Shown piece after piece: positions 43,174 through 52,181 of a DNA stretch of 64,000 nt; positions within the stretch are counted from its first letter, which is position 1; the number at the start of each line of letters is the position of its first letter. Location: the NCBI GenBank assembly GCA_021647985.1, contig JAKITQ010000002.1:1-64000 (forward strand). The letters are read 5' to 3'. The DNA comes from Flavobacteriaceae bacterium (GTDB lineage: Bacteria; Bacteroidota; Bacteroidia; Flavobacteriales; Flavobacteriaceae). The notes beneath the pieces are model-generated. The model was not told where the DNA came from. It did no database searches and saw only the letters and a list, made by a program, of their open reading frames with translations. The translations under genes were made by a program, and so were the position numbers.

Positions 43174-43801
43174 AAATAGAAGCATTTTTTATAGGAGAAA
43201 TAAAAGATGTGTCATAACCTGCAAATTTTTTCATATAATATTGCACATCACTTCCATATGCATCAGTAAAAATCAATTCACCATTACTGCGTAAGTATTT
43301 TTTAACATTACCTGCACCCGCTAAGTGAGCAGCAGCTAAGATGCCTGATTCGGTTATTTCAATACCGTTAATGCTTTTACCCACACTACGTTTAATATCT
43401 CTTATTAAAATCCATTTATTCAATGAGCTTAAAGCGATAAAAGCTTTTTCTTGCAAGGCCGGATCATTTATGAACGCCTTGGTATCATAAATTTTTATTC
43501 TATGTAAAGTAGATTTACCAAACTGATATTTACCTATATAACCCAAAGTGTTTATTTTATCGTATTTACCTTGTGATTCTTTAAAGGCTAAAGCTTCTCT
43601 AAAACCAATAAAGGCATTATCAACATTTGGTGTATAAATTATATTAAAAGGTTTAATATCCTTGCTAACTGTTGCGATTGAATTTGCAACTGGTAAATTA
43701 TACTGTACTTTTTTTTGATTTAATAGTTCGGAATTGCCAAACAAAGTAAAGGAAATGAAAATTAATCCACTTAATGCAATAGGGGTATATCTCTTTTTCA
43801 T
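43172..43801 (-). CDS. Exported lysozyme-like (peptidoglycan-hydrolase fold) protein
   Basis: A signal peptide (MKKRYTPIALSGLIFISFTLFG) is followed by about 60 less conserved residues and a compact domain, REALAFKESQGKYDKINTLGYIGKYQFGKSTL, then GILAAAHLAGAGNVKKYL and DAYGSDVQYYMKKFAGYD. The FKESQG..G.YQF pattern, with a candidate catalytic Glu, is that of soluble lytic transglycosylase/lysozyme-like domains. It probably cleaves peptidoglycan in the periplasm. The stop codon lies in the arm of the palindromic element at 42994-43173, so the C-terminus (SPIKNASI) may have been altered by it. Confidence 0.75.
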   Translation of the reverse strand: MKKRYTPIALSGLIFISFTLFGNSELLNQKKVQYNLPVANSIATVSKDIKPFNIIYTPNVDNAFIGFREALAFKESQGKYDKINTLGYIGKYQFGKSTLHRIKIYDTKAFINDPALQEKAFIALSSLNKWILIRDIKRSVGKSINGIEITESGILAAAHLAGAGNVKKYLRSNGELIFTDAYGSDVQYYMKKFAGYDTSFISPIKNASI

Positions 43802-43845
43802 AATTATAGTATTTGCAAAGTTGGGGTTGCTAAAAAATACTTTTG

Positions 43846-43853
43846 CAAATATA
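43846..43853 (-). promoter_or_regulatory. Putative -7 element (TATATTTG) of the lysozyme-like gene
   Basis: The minus strand reads TATATTTG 44 bases before the ATG; a CTTTG stretch lies nearer the gene. Confidence 0.3.
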
Positions 43854-43911
43854 CTATTTTTTACTTGATATAAAGATGTTAAAAATTGTTAATATTTTAA
43901 TAAACAAGGTG

Positions 43912-44844
43912 TTAAAAGTAAATGGTATGAAACTTGAATTGGCCATTACTCCTATATTCTATAGTAGGCGCTGGAATTTTAACATAATTAAATAGATTGA
44001 AAACAGTTTTTAAAAAAGGTGAGTTTGTTCTGATTTTAGTAAGGTCAATATCAATACTCGTAAAAAATTGTCGGTAAGATTCAATTTGTTGGATTGGCCT
44101 GCTTGAAAAATCGTAGCTGTTTTCGGGCAAACCATTGGCTCCATAGCCTATAGCTATGTTTAACCATTTCGGAATATTACTTTCTTTAAAAAATGACCAT
44201 AAATTTACAGAGAACCAATATGTCTGACCATTATAGTCTTTTAAAATTTGCTGTAAGGTGTTCTCACCTAATTTGTCTGGATTATTTTGTGCGTATGGTG
44301 AGGTACTAAAAGAATATTTATATTGAATTCTTTGTTCATTCCATAAAAGCTCTTGACCAATTAATAAGCCTGTACCCAAAGCATTGGCAATAACATCTCC
44401 TGTTGAAAAACCCCATTCTTCTGAAAACCCATCAAATACTTCTATGGTTGTCAAAAAAACAAAGCCTAAAGTCGCCCCGTAAATCAATTGATTCTTTTTT
44501 GATTCCCCTGCCCAGGCTAAAACATCCATTCCCATTTTTCCAATTAGATAGGAACTATAAGCGTGACCGAATTTATCCATTTGCATCCATGAACTGTTGT
44601 CATTGAAAAAATGAAATTTAGAGCGTGGATAATCGGCATACCAAAGTTGATTCAACCCAATCAAAGCAATACTTGCACCAGCAGCTTCTGTTATGTATAT
44701 AGCATTTCTTCTGCTTTTATTTAAAGTGTCTGATTTTTGAAAAAATAAAGGTTTACTTTGTGCATAATTAATAAGGTGAAATAGAAGAAACAAAGTAAAA
44801 ACATACTTTTTAATGGTATAAAAAAAACTTAATTTAAAAGACAT
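43912..44844 (-). CDS. DUF2279 family protein
   Basis: After a signal segment (FTLFLLFHLINYAQS) the 310-residue protein has the DUF2279 signature: NAIYITEAAGASIALIGLNQ, WMQMDKFGHAYSSYLIGK, WGFSTGDVIANALGTGLLIGQ. Two or three hydrophobic stretches suggest membrane association, and the C-terminal half looks like beta strands. Function unknown. It starts one base after the mltG stop, so it is translated with mltG and may act in the envelope. Confidence 0.85.
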   Translation of the reverse strand: MSFKLSFFYTIKKYVFTLFLLFHLINYAQSKPLFFQKSDTLNKSRRNAIYITEAAGASIALIGLNQLWYADYPRSKFHFFNDNSSWMQMDKFGHAYSSYLIGKMGMDVLAWAGESKKNQLIYGATLGFVFLTTIEVFDGFSEEWGFSTGDVIANALGTGLLIGQELLWNEQRIQYKYSFSTSPYAQNNPDKLGENTLQQILKDYNGQTYWFSVNLWSFFKESNIPKWLNIAIGYGANGLPENSYDFSSRPIQQIESYRQFFTSIDIDLTKIRTNSPFLKTVFNLFNYVKIPAPTIEYRSNGQFKFHTIYF

Positions 44845-44845
44845 A

Positions 44846-45874
44846 TTATCTTTTTATTCCCTGTTTATTGATCCAATTTTGATACTTTCTAGCATTTTTA
44901 TTGTGTTGAGAAAGTGATTTGGCAAATTCGTGTTGTCCAATTTTTTCAATACTTGCACACATATAATAATAATTGTGATTGTTAGGGTTTAATACGGCTT
45001 CAATAGAAGATATATCGGGCATACCAATTGGGCCCGGAGGAAGACCAAAATTTGCATAAGTATTGTATGGAGAGTCAATTGTTAAATCTTTGTTTAACAC
45101 CCTTTTAATTTCAATATGCTGACCCTTTTCTTGTTTTATGGCATAAATTATTGTTGGATCTGCCTGCAATGGCCAAAAATCTTTTAATCTGTTTAAATAA
45201 AGCCCTGCCACCAAAGGGCGCTCTGAAATCGATGCAGTTTCCTTTTGAACAATAGATGCAAGGGTAACTGCCTGTATTGGTGTTAAATTTTGTTTGCTTG
45301 CTTTTGCTTTTCTTGATTTATTCCAGAAGCGTTGATACTCAATAAGCATTTTGTCTCTAAATTTAATTGCAGAAGTATTCCAGTAAAAATCATAAGAATT
45401 TGGAATGTACATTGCTAAAGCTGTAGCATTTGTAAAGTTGTTTTTTTTAAGAAAATTCTTGTCTTGCATCGCTTTTAAAACGGAAATAGAATCTGCTTCA
45501 ATTTGAATAGCAATTCTCCCTGCCAGTTTCTCAAAGGTATCTTGATTGTTAAATATTAATTGTATGGTTTCTGCTTTGCCACCTCGTAAATGATTTACCA
45601 GATCATCATTACTCATCCCTTTTAAAATTTTAAATTTACCAGACCTTATTTTATTATGATAGTTTTTCTTTTTTGCTACCCATACAAAATTTTTTTGATT
45701 GGACAAATAAGGAGAAAGTAATTGTGCAACAAGTTCAAGGTTTGCATTTGTTGGAATAAGTATAAAAGTAGTCTCATTTACATTTTTATGATATACTTTA
45801 CCGTAAAAATTATAAGCAATAATGGCACTTATTAAAAGAAGTGAAATTAAAATTACAGCAATTATTTTTTTCAT
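44846..45874 (-). CDS. mltG: Endolytic murein transglycosylase MltG
   Basis: A single N-terminal transmembrane helix (KKIIAVILISLLLISAIIAYNFYG) anchors a periplasmic domain with the YceG-like motifs ASIVQKETASISERPLVAGLYLNRL (catalytic Glu in QKET), LQADPTIIYA, and SPYNTYANFGLPPGPIGMPDISSIEAVLNP. MltG cuts nascent glycan strands and sets their length. Length (342) is normal. It is in the dapF-GNAT-mltG-DUF2279 run with gaps of one to six bases. Confidence 0.95.
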   Translation of the reverse strand: MKKIIAVILISLLLISAIIAYNFYGKVYHKNVNETTFILIPTNANLELVAQLLSPYLSNQKNFVWVAKKKNYHNKIRSGKFKILKGMSNDDLVNHLRGGKAETIQLIFNNQDTFEKLAGRIAIQIEADSISVLKAMQDKNFLKKNNFTNATALAMYIPNSYDFYWNTSAIKFRDKMLIEYQRFWNKSRKAKASKQNLTPIQAVTLASIVQKETASISERPLVAGLYLNRLKDFWPLQADPTIIYAIKQEKGQHIEIKRVLNKDLTIDSPYNTYANFGLPPGPIGMPDISSIEAVLNPNNHNYYYMCASIEKIGQHEFAKSLSQHNKNARKYQNWINKQGIKR

Positions 45875-45880
45875 TTTTAG

Positions 45881-46405
45881 TTAAGATTTAATCAATTGAT
45901 ATAGGTTGACATCTTTAAATTTTCCATTAGAAAAAATCCAATCTTTATTTGTTCCAATTAATGTGAATTTCATTTTTTTAAACAGATTTGCACTTGGCTC
46001 ATTATCTGTAGGAATATTGGCATAAATTTGATGCATATTTAAGGTGTTAAAAGCGTAGTTAATAAATAATTGCAATGTTTTACTTGCATAACCATTATTT
46101 TGAAATTTCTTTAAAATTAATATGCCTATTCCAGCTCGACGGTGTTGCGGGTTAAAATCAAAAAGATCTATCAGGCCAATGTTTTCATTGCTGGAGCTGT
46201 CTATAATTACCAGTCTCAATTGTTTCGCTTCAAATATATCTTGATGGGAATTAGATAGGTATTGTTTTAAAATGTCTTTAGAAAAAGGCATCAAGGTGCT
46301 ACTAACTTCCCAAAACGATTCATTATTCTCTATTTCAAATAGAAATTCTAAATCTTCTTTTTCAAGAGCTCTTAATTTTACTTTGTTATTTTGTAATAAC
46401 CTCAT
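45881..46405 (-). CDS. GNAT family N-acetyltransferase (RimJ/RimL-like)
   Basis: The 174-residue protein starts RLLQNNKVKLRALEKEDLEFLFEIENNESFW, as in RimJ/RimL-type enzymes, and has the CoA-binding block HRRAGIGILILKKFQNNGYASKTL and AYIPTDNEPS-like ANIPTDNEPSANLFKKMKF. The substrate may be a protein N-terminus or an amine; unknown. It is directly adjacent to dapF (no gap) and six bases from mltG. Confidence 0.9.
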   Translation of the reverse strand: MRLLQNNKVKLRALEKEDLEFLFEIENNESFWEVSSTLMPFSKDILKQYLSNSHQDIFEAKQLRLVIIDSSSNENIGLIDLFDFNPQHRRAGIGILILKKFQNNGYASKTLQLFINYAFNTLNMHQIYANIPTDNEPSANLFKKMKFTLIGTNKDWIFSNGKFKDVNLYQLIKS

Positions 46406-47185
46406 TTAGTTAGCAATTTGTCCTTTAAATACAAAAGTTGCCGGGCCTTTTAAAACGATATTCTTATAGCAATTATTGTCAAAATCAAAGCTTACTTCCA
46501 AATTACCGCCTAAGGTTTGCAAATTTATATTGTTACTATTTGATTTATTTGACTTATGACTTGCAATGGCTACAGCGGTAACACCGGTTCCACAACTTAA
46601 AGTTTCATCTTCAACACCCCGCTCATAAGTTCTTACCTTAAAAGTATTTGGATTAATTTGTTCAACAAAATTCACATTGGTACCTTCTTTAAAATATGGA
46701 CTTCCATTTCTAATTTCCTTACCTTTTTGAAATACGTCTATAGTGGCAACTTCGTTTTCAAAAATTACATGGTGGGGAGATCCTGTATTGATAAAAATGT
46801 GATTTTCATAGGTTTCAATTAAAGACACATCATTCATGGTTAAACTGACCATGTTGTTTTCAATGGTGGCTAAATATAATTTATTGTTAGCTTCAAATCT
46901 TGCATTTGATGTTATTACTCCTAATTTATTCGCAAAAGCTACAATACACCTTCCGCCATTTCCGCACATAGAACCCAATTTACCATTGGCATTGAAATAA
47001 ACCATTTTAAAATCAAAACTTACAGAGTTCTCCAATAATAGTAACCCATCAGCACCAATGCCAAATTTCCTATCGCAAAGTTTATTTATTAGTTGGGTAT
47101 TCTCTTTAGGGAAAACAGATGCTCGATTGTCTATAATAACAAAATCATTACCTGTTCCTTGGTATTTGTAAAAATTAATTTTCAT
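46406..47185 (-). CDS. dapF: Diaminopimelate epimerase
   Basis: The 259-residue protein has both catalytic-cysteine motifs, GSMCGNGGRC and ETLSCGTGVTAVAIA, and the N-terminal FYKYQGTGNDFVIIDNR. It converts LL- to meso-diaminopimelate for lysine and peptidoglycan. It leads a peptidoglycan-related operon with mltG. The TACCTTTG element four bases before the ATG suggests a leaderless mRNA. Confidence 0.96.
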   Translation of the reverse strand: MKINFYKYQGTGNDFVIIDNRASVFPKENTQLINKLCDRKFGIGADGLLLLENSVSFDFKMVYFNANGKLGSMCGNGGRCIVAFANKLGVITSNARFEANNKLYLATIENNMVSLTMNDVSLIETYENHIFINTGSPHHVIFENEVATIDVFQKGKEIRNGSPYFKEGTNVNFVEQINPNTFKVRTYERGVEDETLSCGTGVTAVAIASHKSNKSNSNNINLQTLGGNLEVSFDFDNNCYKNIVLKGPATFVFKGQIAN

Positions 47186-47189
47186 GGTT

Positions 47190-47197
47190 CAAAGGTA
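47190..47197 (-). promoter_or_regulatory. Putative -7 element (TACCTTTG) of dapF, four bases from the ATG
   Basis: The minus strand reads TACCTTTGAACCATG, the same spacing as trmD (TACCTTTGCCCAATG). Confidence 0.45.
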
Positions 47198-47301
47198 GGA
47201 ATTATTAAATAAATTGATGGCTGTTAAAGTATAGTTAAAGTGCCATTTTATTGAAAATAATCAATTAATTTTGAGTGTAGATTAAAAAAAATAGTTGAAT
47301 T

Positions 47302-47379
47302 ATGAAACGAGCGTACCAAATTTTGACACACAAGGGGAAGATTAATAGCGAAAAGCATGTGTCACCTATAAAAAATTAA
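47302..47379 (+). CDS. Possible 25-codon small ORF upstream of the HtrA gene
   Basis: ATG at 47302 reads MKRAYQILTHKGKINSEKHV and stops at 47379, 11 bases before the protease ATG. It could be a leader peptide; the TGACACA and TGTGTCA sequences within it form an inverted pair. No homologue recognised. Confidence 0.2.
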   Translation: MKRAYQILTHKGKINSEKHVSPIKN

Positions 47380-47390
47380 AACTTAGACAG

Positions 47391-48833
47391 ATGAAAAAAA
47401 TATTAAGTTTAATAATGGTTTCAGCGCTAGGAGGAGCCTTAACCTTAGGAAGCTATTTGATGTTTTTTGATAAAGCGGATAATAATATAGTTTCAAATAG
47501 TGAAATGCCCATAGCAATTCCAGTAAATTATAATACTAATATTGCTACAGCTGCAGAAAATACAGATTTTACTGTAATTGCTGATAAAACTGTACATGCG
47601 GTTGTACACGTTAAAAATGTTTCAATAGCTCGATCAAATTCAAACCCTTTATCCCAATTTTTTTATGGTAACTCTGATACAGAAACTCAGAGAGTGGTTG
47701 GTACAGGATCTGGTGTTATTATATCTAAAGATGGATATATCATAACCAATAATCATGTGATTAAAGGAGCGAGAAAAATTGAAATAACATTGAATAATAA
47801 AGAAACGTATGAAGCCGAAATTGTGGGTGTTGATGAAAGTTCTGATATTGCTTTGTTAAAAATTGACAAAGGTAATCTACCATACTTGCCTTTTGGTAAT
47901 TCTGATTATTTAAAAGTTGGTGAATGGGTTTTAGCTGTTGGTAATCCATTCAATTTAACATCAACGGTTACTGCGGGAATTGTTAGTGCTAAAGCCAGAG
48001 CTATTAATTTATCAAATAATAATAATAGGATTGAATCTTTTATTCAAACAGATGCGGCTGTAAACCCTGGTAACAGTGGAGGTGCTTTGGTGAATGTAAG
48101 AGGAGAATTAATAGGTATAAATACCGCAATATCTTCACAAACAGGATCATATATAGGTTATTCATTTGCAGTGCCATCTAATATTGCTAAAAAAGTAATT
48201 GACGATTTATTAGAATTTGGCAATGTGCAAAGAGCGTATTTAGGTATTAACTATGAAGAGTTAGATAGTAATAAGGCCAATGACTTTGGTGTGAATAGTA
48301 CAGAAGGTGTTATAATAACCAGAGTTATTGAAAATGGTGCTGCAAAAGAAGCGGGTTTAATGGCCAATGATATTATTACCAAAATGGACAATGTAAAAAT
48401 CACTAAATTTTCTGATCTACAAGGTTTTTTAGGTTCGAAAAGACCTGGGGATATGGTTCGTATTTCTGTGTTGAGAAATGAAAATATAAAAACGATTTCA
48501 GTAAAATTAAAAAATCAATTTGGTAAGTTTAAATACGGTATGTCTGATTTTTCTAATTATTATATTGGAGACTTAAAACCAATTTCAAAAAGTGACACCA
48601 ATAGATTTGGTATTAAATTTGGAGTTAAAATTGTGAATCTAAAAAATAAAAGATTAGAGCAGTTGTATGGCATTGAAAGTGGAGATATCATAATAGATAT
48701 AGAAGATCAAAAAGTTAAAACTGTAGCAGAAGTTGAAACCTTATTAAAGAAATACCAAAATAAAGAATATGTGGTTTTACAATTAGTCACCCAAAAAGGT
48801 AAACGGGGATATGTGAGATTAAGAAGCAATTAA
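47391..48833 (+). CDS. HtrA/Do-type periplasmic serine protease with two PDZ domains
   Basis: An N-terminal hydrophobic segment (KKILSLIMVSALGGALTLGSYLMFF) exports or anchors a trypsin-like domain with the triad His in ITNNHVIKGA, Asp in DESSDIALLKID and Ser229 in NPGNSGGALV. Two PDZ domains follow (about 285-375, and a second near 390-478). It degrades or holds misfolded envelope proteins. Length 480 is typical of Bacteroidota DegP/DegQ. A strong hairpin terminator follows. Confidence 0.94.
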   Translation: MKKILSLIMVSALGGALTLGSYLMFFDKADNNIVSNSEMPIAIPVNYNTNIATAAENTDFTVIADKTVHAVVHVKNVSIARSNSNPLSQFFYGNSDTETQRVVGTGSGVIISKDGYIITNNHVIKGARKIEITLNNKETYEAEIVGVDESSDIALLKIDKGNLPYLPFGNSDYLKVGEWVLAVGNPFNLTSTVTAGIVSAKARAINLSNNNNRIESFIQTDAAVNPGNSGGALVNVRGELIGINTAISSQTGSYIGYSFAVPSNIAKKVIDDLLEFGNVQRAYLGINYEELDSNKANDFGVNSTEGVIITRVIENGAAKEAGLMANDIITKMDNVKITKFSDLQGFLGSKRPGDMVRISVLRNENIKTISVKLKNQFGKFKYGMSDFSNYYIGDLKPISKSDTNRFGIKFGVKIVNLKNKRLEQLYGIESGDIIIDIEDQKVKTVAEVETLLKKYQNKEYVVLQLVTQKGKRGYVRLRSN

Positions 48834-48850
48834 GCTAACATATTGCTTAT

Positions 48851-48881
48851 AAAAAAACCATGCTAAAAGCATGGTTTTTTT
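48851..48881. terminator. Bidirectional rho-independent terminator
   Basis: AAAAAAACCATGCT and AGCATGGTTTTTTT form a perfect 14-base stem with a three-base loop, between the convergent HtrA and MocA genes. Confidence 0.9.
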
Positions 48882-48902
48882 ATTTATAAGATAGTTAAAT
48901 TT

Positions 48903-50213
48903 CTATAAATGAGGCAATTTGTATCCTTTTCTATAAGTTCTGTGCATATATAAATCTGCTTGTAGGTCATCCACAAATGTTTCCGTTTTAGGATTCCATT
49001 TTATGGGTCTTTTTAAATCATATGCAATATTACCTAGTGTACAAACTGTACATGATCGATGTCCAATTTCTACCGGAACCACGGGATCTTTTCTCTTTCT
49101 TATTGCTTCAATGAAGTTTAAATGATGCGGCACTTTTGTTTCATATGGACCACTGTCTTTATTGGATTTTGGCTCAAAAGATTTATTGGAACTTTTGAAT
49201 TTACCTCGAGATACTTCAAGCCAGCCCTTATTGCCTTGAAATTTCACACCTTTTGTGCCTTCATCATCAAAAGCCTCTTCGGTCATAATGATTCCATTTT
49301 TGTATTTATAAGTTAGATATTTATGATCTTCAAAACCAGGTGGAATTATAGCAACAGGGCCACTATTGTCCATGCCTAATCCCCATTGAGCAATATCAAA
49401 CATATGAGCACCCCAGTCAGTTGTAAAGCCTCCTCCCATTTCTTTATACCATCTCCAACCTCCCCAGAATTTTTCTTTTACGTCAGGGTTGATGCCAATA
49501 GGAGGGTTTAATTTTTTGTTATAATCAACGTATTGGTTTGGACCAAGCCATAGGTCCCAATTTAAATCAATAGGTAATATTTCTCTTGGTAGATCGTATG
49601 GTTTTGGAGGGGCTCCAACATGGACAAAAACTTTTTCAATATCTCCTAATTTACCATCTTGTACTAATTTAACGGCATGTTGAAAGTTTGGGTCAGATCT
49701 TTGTTGACTTCCAACACCCAAAATACGATTGTATTTTCGTACAGTTTGTCTAAGTACTTTTCCTTCTTGAATTGTAAAAGTTAAAGGCTTTTCAAGATAA
49801 ACATCTTTTCCTGCTTTTAAAGCGTCTATAGCAATTAAGGCATGCCAGTGGTCTGGTACCGCTATAACTACTGCATCAATATCAGTTCTAGCTAATAGGT
49901 CTTGATATTTTTCATAAGTTTTAACATCAGCACTTTGTCCGTTTTTTTTATAATGATTGGTAACTCTTTGTTTGAATCTTTCATTTTTAATGCCGTACAC
50001 ATCCGCGGAAGCCAATACTTTAACTCCGTCAATATTTATAAAACCATCTAACAAATTCATAGCTTGACGTCCAACTCCAATAAAACCTAAGTTAACATTA
50101 TCATTTGATTTAAAGTTTTTAAAACTTGGTAGTATTGTTAATCCTGCTGCACCAAGAAAGGATGTCTTTACAAAAGATCTTCGTGAAAAATCACTATTAT
50201 TTTTAGAATTCAT
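48903..50213 (-). CDS. Gfo/Idh/MocA family oxidoreductase with Tat signal
   Basis: The N-terminus SRRSFVKTSFLGAAGLTILP is a twin-arginine signal, so the folded enzyme is exported. The NAD(P)-binding domain reads VNLGFIGVGRQAMNLLDGF with AVVIAVPDHWHALIAIDALKAGKDVYLEKPL (EKP motif Lys/Pro), and the C-terminal domain has MGGGFTTDWGAHMFDIAQWGLG. Exported MocA-type enzymes in Bacteroidota include glycoside-modifying oxidoreductases; the substrate here is not known. No sugar-use locus is next to it. Confidence 0.9.
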   Translation of the reverse strand: MNSKNNSDFSRRSFVKTSFLGAAGLTILPSFKNFKSNDNVNLGFIGVGRQAMNLLDGFINIDGVKVLASADVYGIKNERFKQRVTNHYKKNGQSADVKTYEKYQDLLARTDIDAVVIAVPDHWHALIAIDALKAGKDVYLEKPLTFTIQEGKVLRQTVRKYNRILGVGSQQRSDPNFQHAVKLVQDGKLGDIEKVFVHVGAPPKPYDLPREILPIDLNWDLWLGPNQYVDYNKKLNPPIGINPDVKEKFWGGWRWYKEMGGGFTTDWGAHMFDIAQWGLGMDNSGPVAIIPPGFEDHKYLTYKYKNGIIMTEEAFDDEGTKGVKFQGNKGWLEVSRGKFKSSNKSFEPKSNKDSGPYETKVPHHLNFIEAIRKRKDPVVPVEIGHRSCTVCTLGNIAYDLKRPIKWNPKTETFVDDLQADLYMHRTYRKGYKLPHL

Positions 50214-50344
50214 AGAAAATTAATTTAATTCAATTATTTTTAAAATGTCAAAAGGTTGAATTATTTGAATGAATAATTCATAATTAAAAGATATATTTAT
50301 TTTAATATTAAATCATTATTGTCCGATTATCATTTACGAGAATC

Positions 50345-50431
50345 ATGAAAATGTATAAAAAGCAATTGGTCGCATGTTTTTTGAAAACAGTTACCTTGCT
50401 TTTCTGTATTTCAATTTTACAAATGTATTAA
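50345..50431 (+). pseudogene. Possible remnant of a SusC/RagA-type receptor (signal peptide only)
   Basis: ATG at 50345 opens a 28-codon ORF, KKQLVACFLKTVTLLFCISI then LQMY, followed by a stop. A hydrophobic signal ending LQMY(A) is a common start of STN-bearing SusC-like receptors in Bacteroidota as I remember them. Nothing recognisable follows, so the rest would be deleted. This could equally be chance. Confidence 0.25.
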
Positions 50432-50606
50432 AAAGTAATTACAATTAAAATTATTGTTTGAGTAATAGTTTCAATCAAGTCTTTATTCTTAAAGCGGAGC
50501 GGTCTTAGATTTTTTATCAGACATGATACTAAATAACAAACAGATGAAATATAAGAAATTAACAATTAGATTCCATTTTTTTATGAATTATTAAAAATAA
50601 AACGAT

Positions 50607-50614
50607 TATTTTTG
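50607..50614 (+). promoter_or_regulatory. Putative -7 element (TATTTTTG) of the GAPDH gene
   Basis: TATTTTTG fits TAnnTTTG and lies 31 bases before the ATG. Confidence 0.4.
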
Positions 50615-50645
50615 CCATAAAATTTCTAAAATCAAATAGTTAAAA

Positions 50646-52088
50646 ATGAATTCGATTATAAATTTTGAAATAGAACTTGATTTACAGGTAGAAAGAAGGA
50701 GAGCAGCAGTAGAGTTTATCAAGTTAATTAGCGATCTGTGGTATGATAACAACATTGAGTTGGTCTTATTTAGAAATCAGTTGTTGGATAAAAATGTAAG
50801 TGAAATATTAAGTTTAACAGAGTATGCCAAAGAATTTGTTCAAAAACCTATATCAATTTTTGACATGGTTGCAATCGCCAAAAGTATAAGAGATTTAAAC
50901 TTACCTCCGGCAAAATTAGATGTTGGTAAATTGGCATATACCTATCACCTGGTTCATAAAGGAGATCTTGGTGAATTTGTTGCACATAAATTAAAAGATG
51001 CAAAAAAATCAAATGGATTTAAACCTAAAGATGTGGTACTTTATGGTTTTGGTAGAATAGGAAGGTTATTGGCTAGAGAATTAATGTCGAAAACGGGTAA
51101 AGGAAAACAAATGCGTTTAAGAGCCATTGTTATAAGAGGAGAATTAACACCAATTGTTTTAGAAAAACGGGCAGCCATGTTAAGAAATGATTCTGTTCAT
51201 GGAGACTTTAGGGGTTCTGTAAAAATTAACTTTAAAAGAAAAGCCTTAATAATAAATGGTATCACAGTTCATGTAATCACAGCCAATAAACCAGAAGAAA
51301 TTGATTATACACAATATGGTATAGAAAATGCTTTGGTCATTGACAATACAGGCGCTTTTAGAAATAAAGAAGCTTTAGGGCGCCATTTAAAAGCCAAAGG
51401 AGTAGGTAAAGTGTTGTTAACTGCACCAGGAGATGGAGTTCCGAACATTGTATATGGTGTGAATCAAAAAAAATACAACCCAGCTGAAGTTGATATATTC
51501 TCAGCTGCGTCTTGTACTACGAACGCTATTACGCCTATTTTAAAGGCTGTTAATGATACGTTGGGCGTAAAAAACGGACATTTAGAAACCATCCATGCTT
51601 ATACCAATGATCAAAATTTGGTGGATAATATGCATAAAAAATACAGAAGAGGCAGGGCAGCCGCACTAAATATGGTAATTACCGAAACAGGTGCAGGACA
51701 AGCTGTTGCAAAAGCATTGCCAGAATTGGTAGGAAAGTTAACTTCAAATGCCATTAGAGTTCCAGTACCAAATGGTTCTTTGGCGATTTTAAATTTGAAT
51801 TTACATTCGAAAACAACCAAAGAAGATATCAATGCCATCATGAAAAAGTATGCATTAGAAGGCGATTTGGTAGAACAAATTAGATATTCATTGAGCAATG
51901 AATTGGTTTCATCAGATATTATTGGTACATCTGAGCCATCCATTTATGACAGCGATGCAACGATAGTATCGAAAGATGGTAAAAATGCGATTTTGTATAT
52001 TTGGTATGATAATGAATATGGCTATAGCCATCAGGTTATCCGATTGGCAAGATACATTTCGCAGGTAAGGAGGTATACTTATTATTAA
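50646..52088 (+). CDS. Glyceraldehyde-3-phosphate dehydrogenase, long form
   Basis: A canonical GAPDH core starts near residue 125 (DVVLYGFGRIGRLLARELM) and has the active-site SAASCTTNAITPILKAV with Cys290, then HAYTNDQNLVDN and WYDNEYGYSHQVIRLA. The first ~125 residues are a helical extension (LDLQVERRRAAVEFIKLISD) not found in classical ~335-residue GapA. This ~480-residue form is known in Bacteroidota and some Proteobacteria, often as a second GAPDH, possibly for gluconeogenesis; that direction is inference. A terminator follows. Confidence 0.94.
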   Translation: MNSIINFEIELDLQVERRRAAVEFIKLISDLWYDNNIELVLFRNQLLDKNVSEILSLTEYAKEFVQKPISIFDMVAIAKSIRDLNLPPAKLDVGKLAYTYHLVHKGDLGEFVAHKLKDAKKSNGFKPKDVVLYGFGRIGRLLARELMSKTGKGKQMRLRAIVIRGELTPIVLEKRAAMLRNDSVHGDFRGSVKINFKRKALIINGITVHVITANKPEEIDYTQYGIENALVIDNTGAFRNKEALGRHLKAKGVGKVLLTAPGDGVPNIVYGVNQKKYNPAEVDIFSAASCTTNAITPILKAVNDTLGVKNGHLETIHAYTNDQNLVDNMHKKYRRGRAAALNMVITETGAGQAVAKALPELVGKLTSNAIRVPVPNGSLAILNLNLHSKTTKEDINAIMKKYALEGDLVEQIRYSLSNELVSSDIIGTSEPSIYDSDATIVSKDGKNAILYIWYDNEYGYSHQVIRLARYISQVRRYTYY

Positions 52089-52110
52089 AATAATAAAATT
52101 AATTAAAATA

Positions 52111-52142
52111 AAAAAAGCTAAACATTCCGTTTAGTTTTTTTA
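52111..52142 (+). terminator. Rho-independent terminator after the GAPDH gene
   Basis: AAAAAAAGCTAAAC and GTTTAGTTTTTTT form a stem (one bulged base) ending in a T-run, 22 bases after the stop. Confidence 0.8.
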
Positions 52143-52181
52143 TTTTTACACTTGTCTAAATAACCATATCAATCCAAACAC

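Larger units (their letters stand above)
50214..50645. other. Intergenic region with a possible gene remnant
   Basis: This 432-base divergent region holds a 28-codon ORF that may be the relic of a receptor gene (see 50345) and the GAPDH promoter element. No RNA gene or strong hairpin seen. Confidence 0.55.

Noticed and set aside
42991-43185. 64-codon ORF on the minus strand inside the palindrome-bounded element
   Set aside because: It spans the inverted repeat, resembles no protein I know, and overlaps the lysozyme-like gene end; more likely a by-product of the element.
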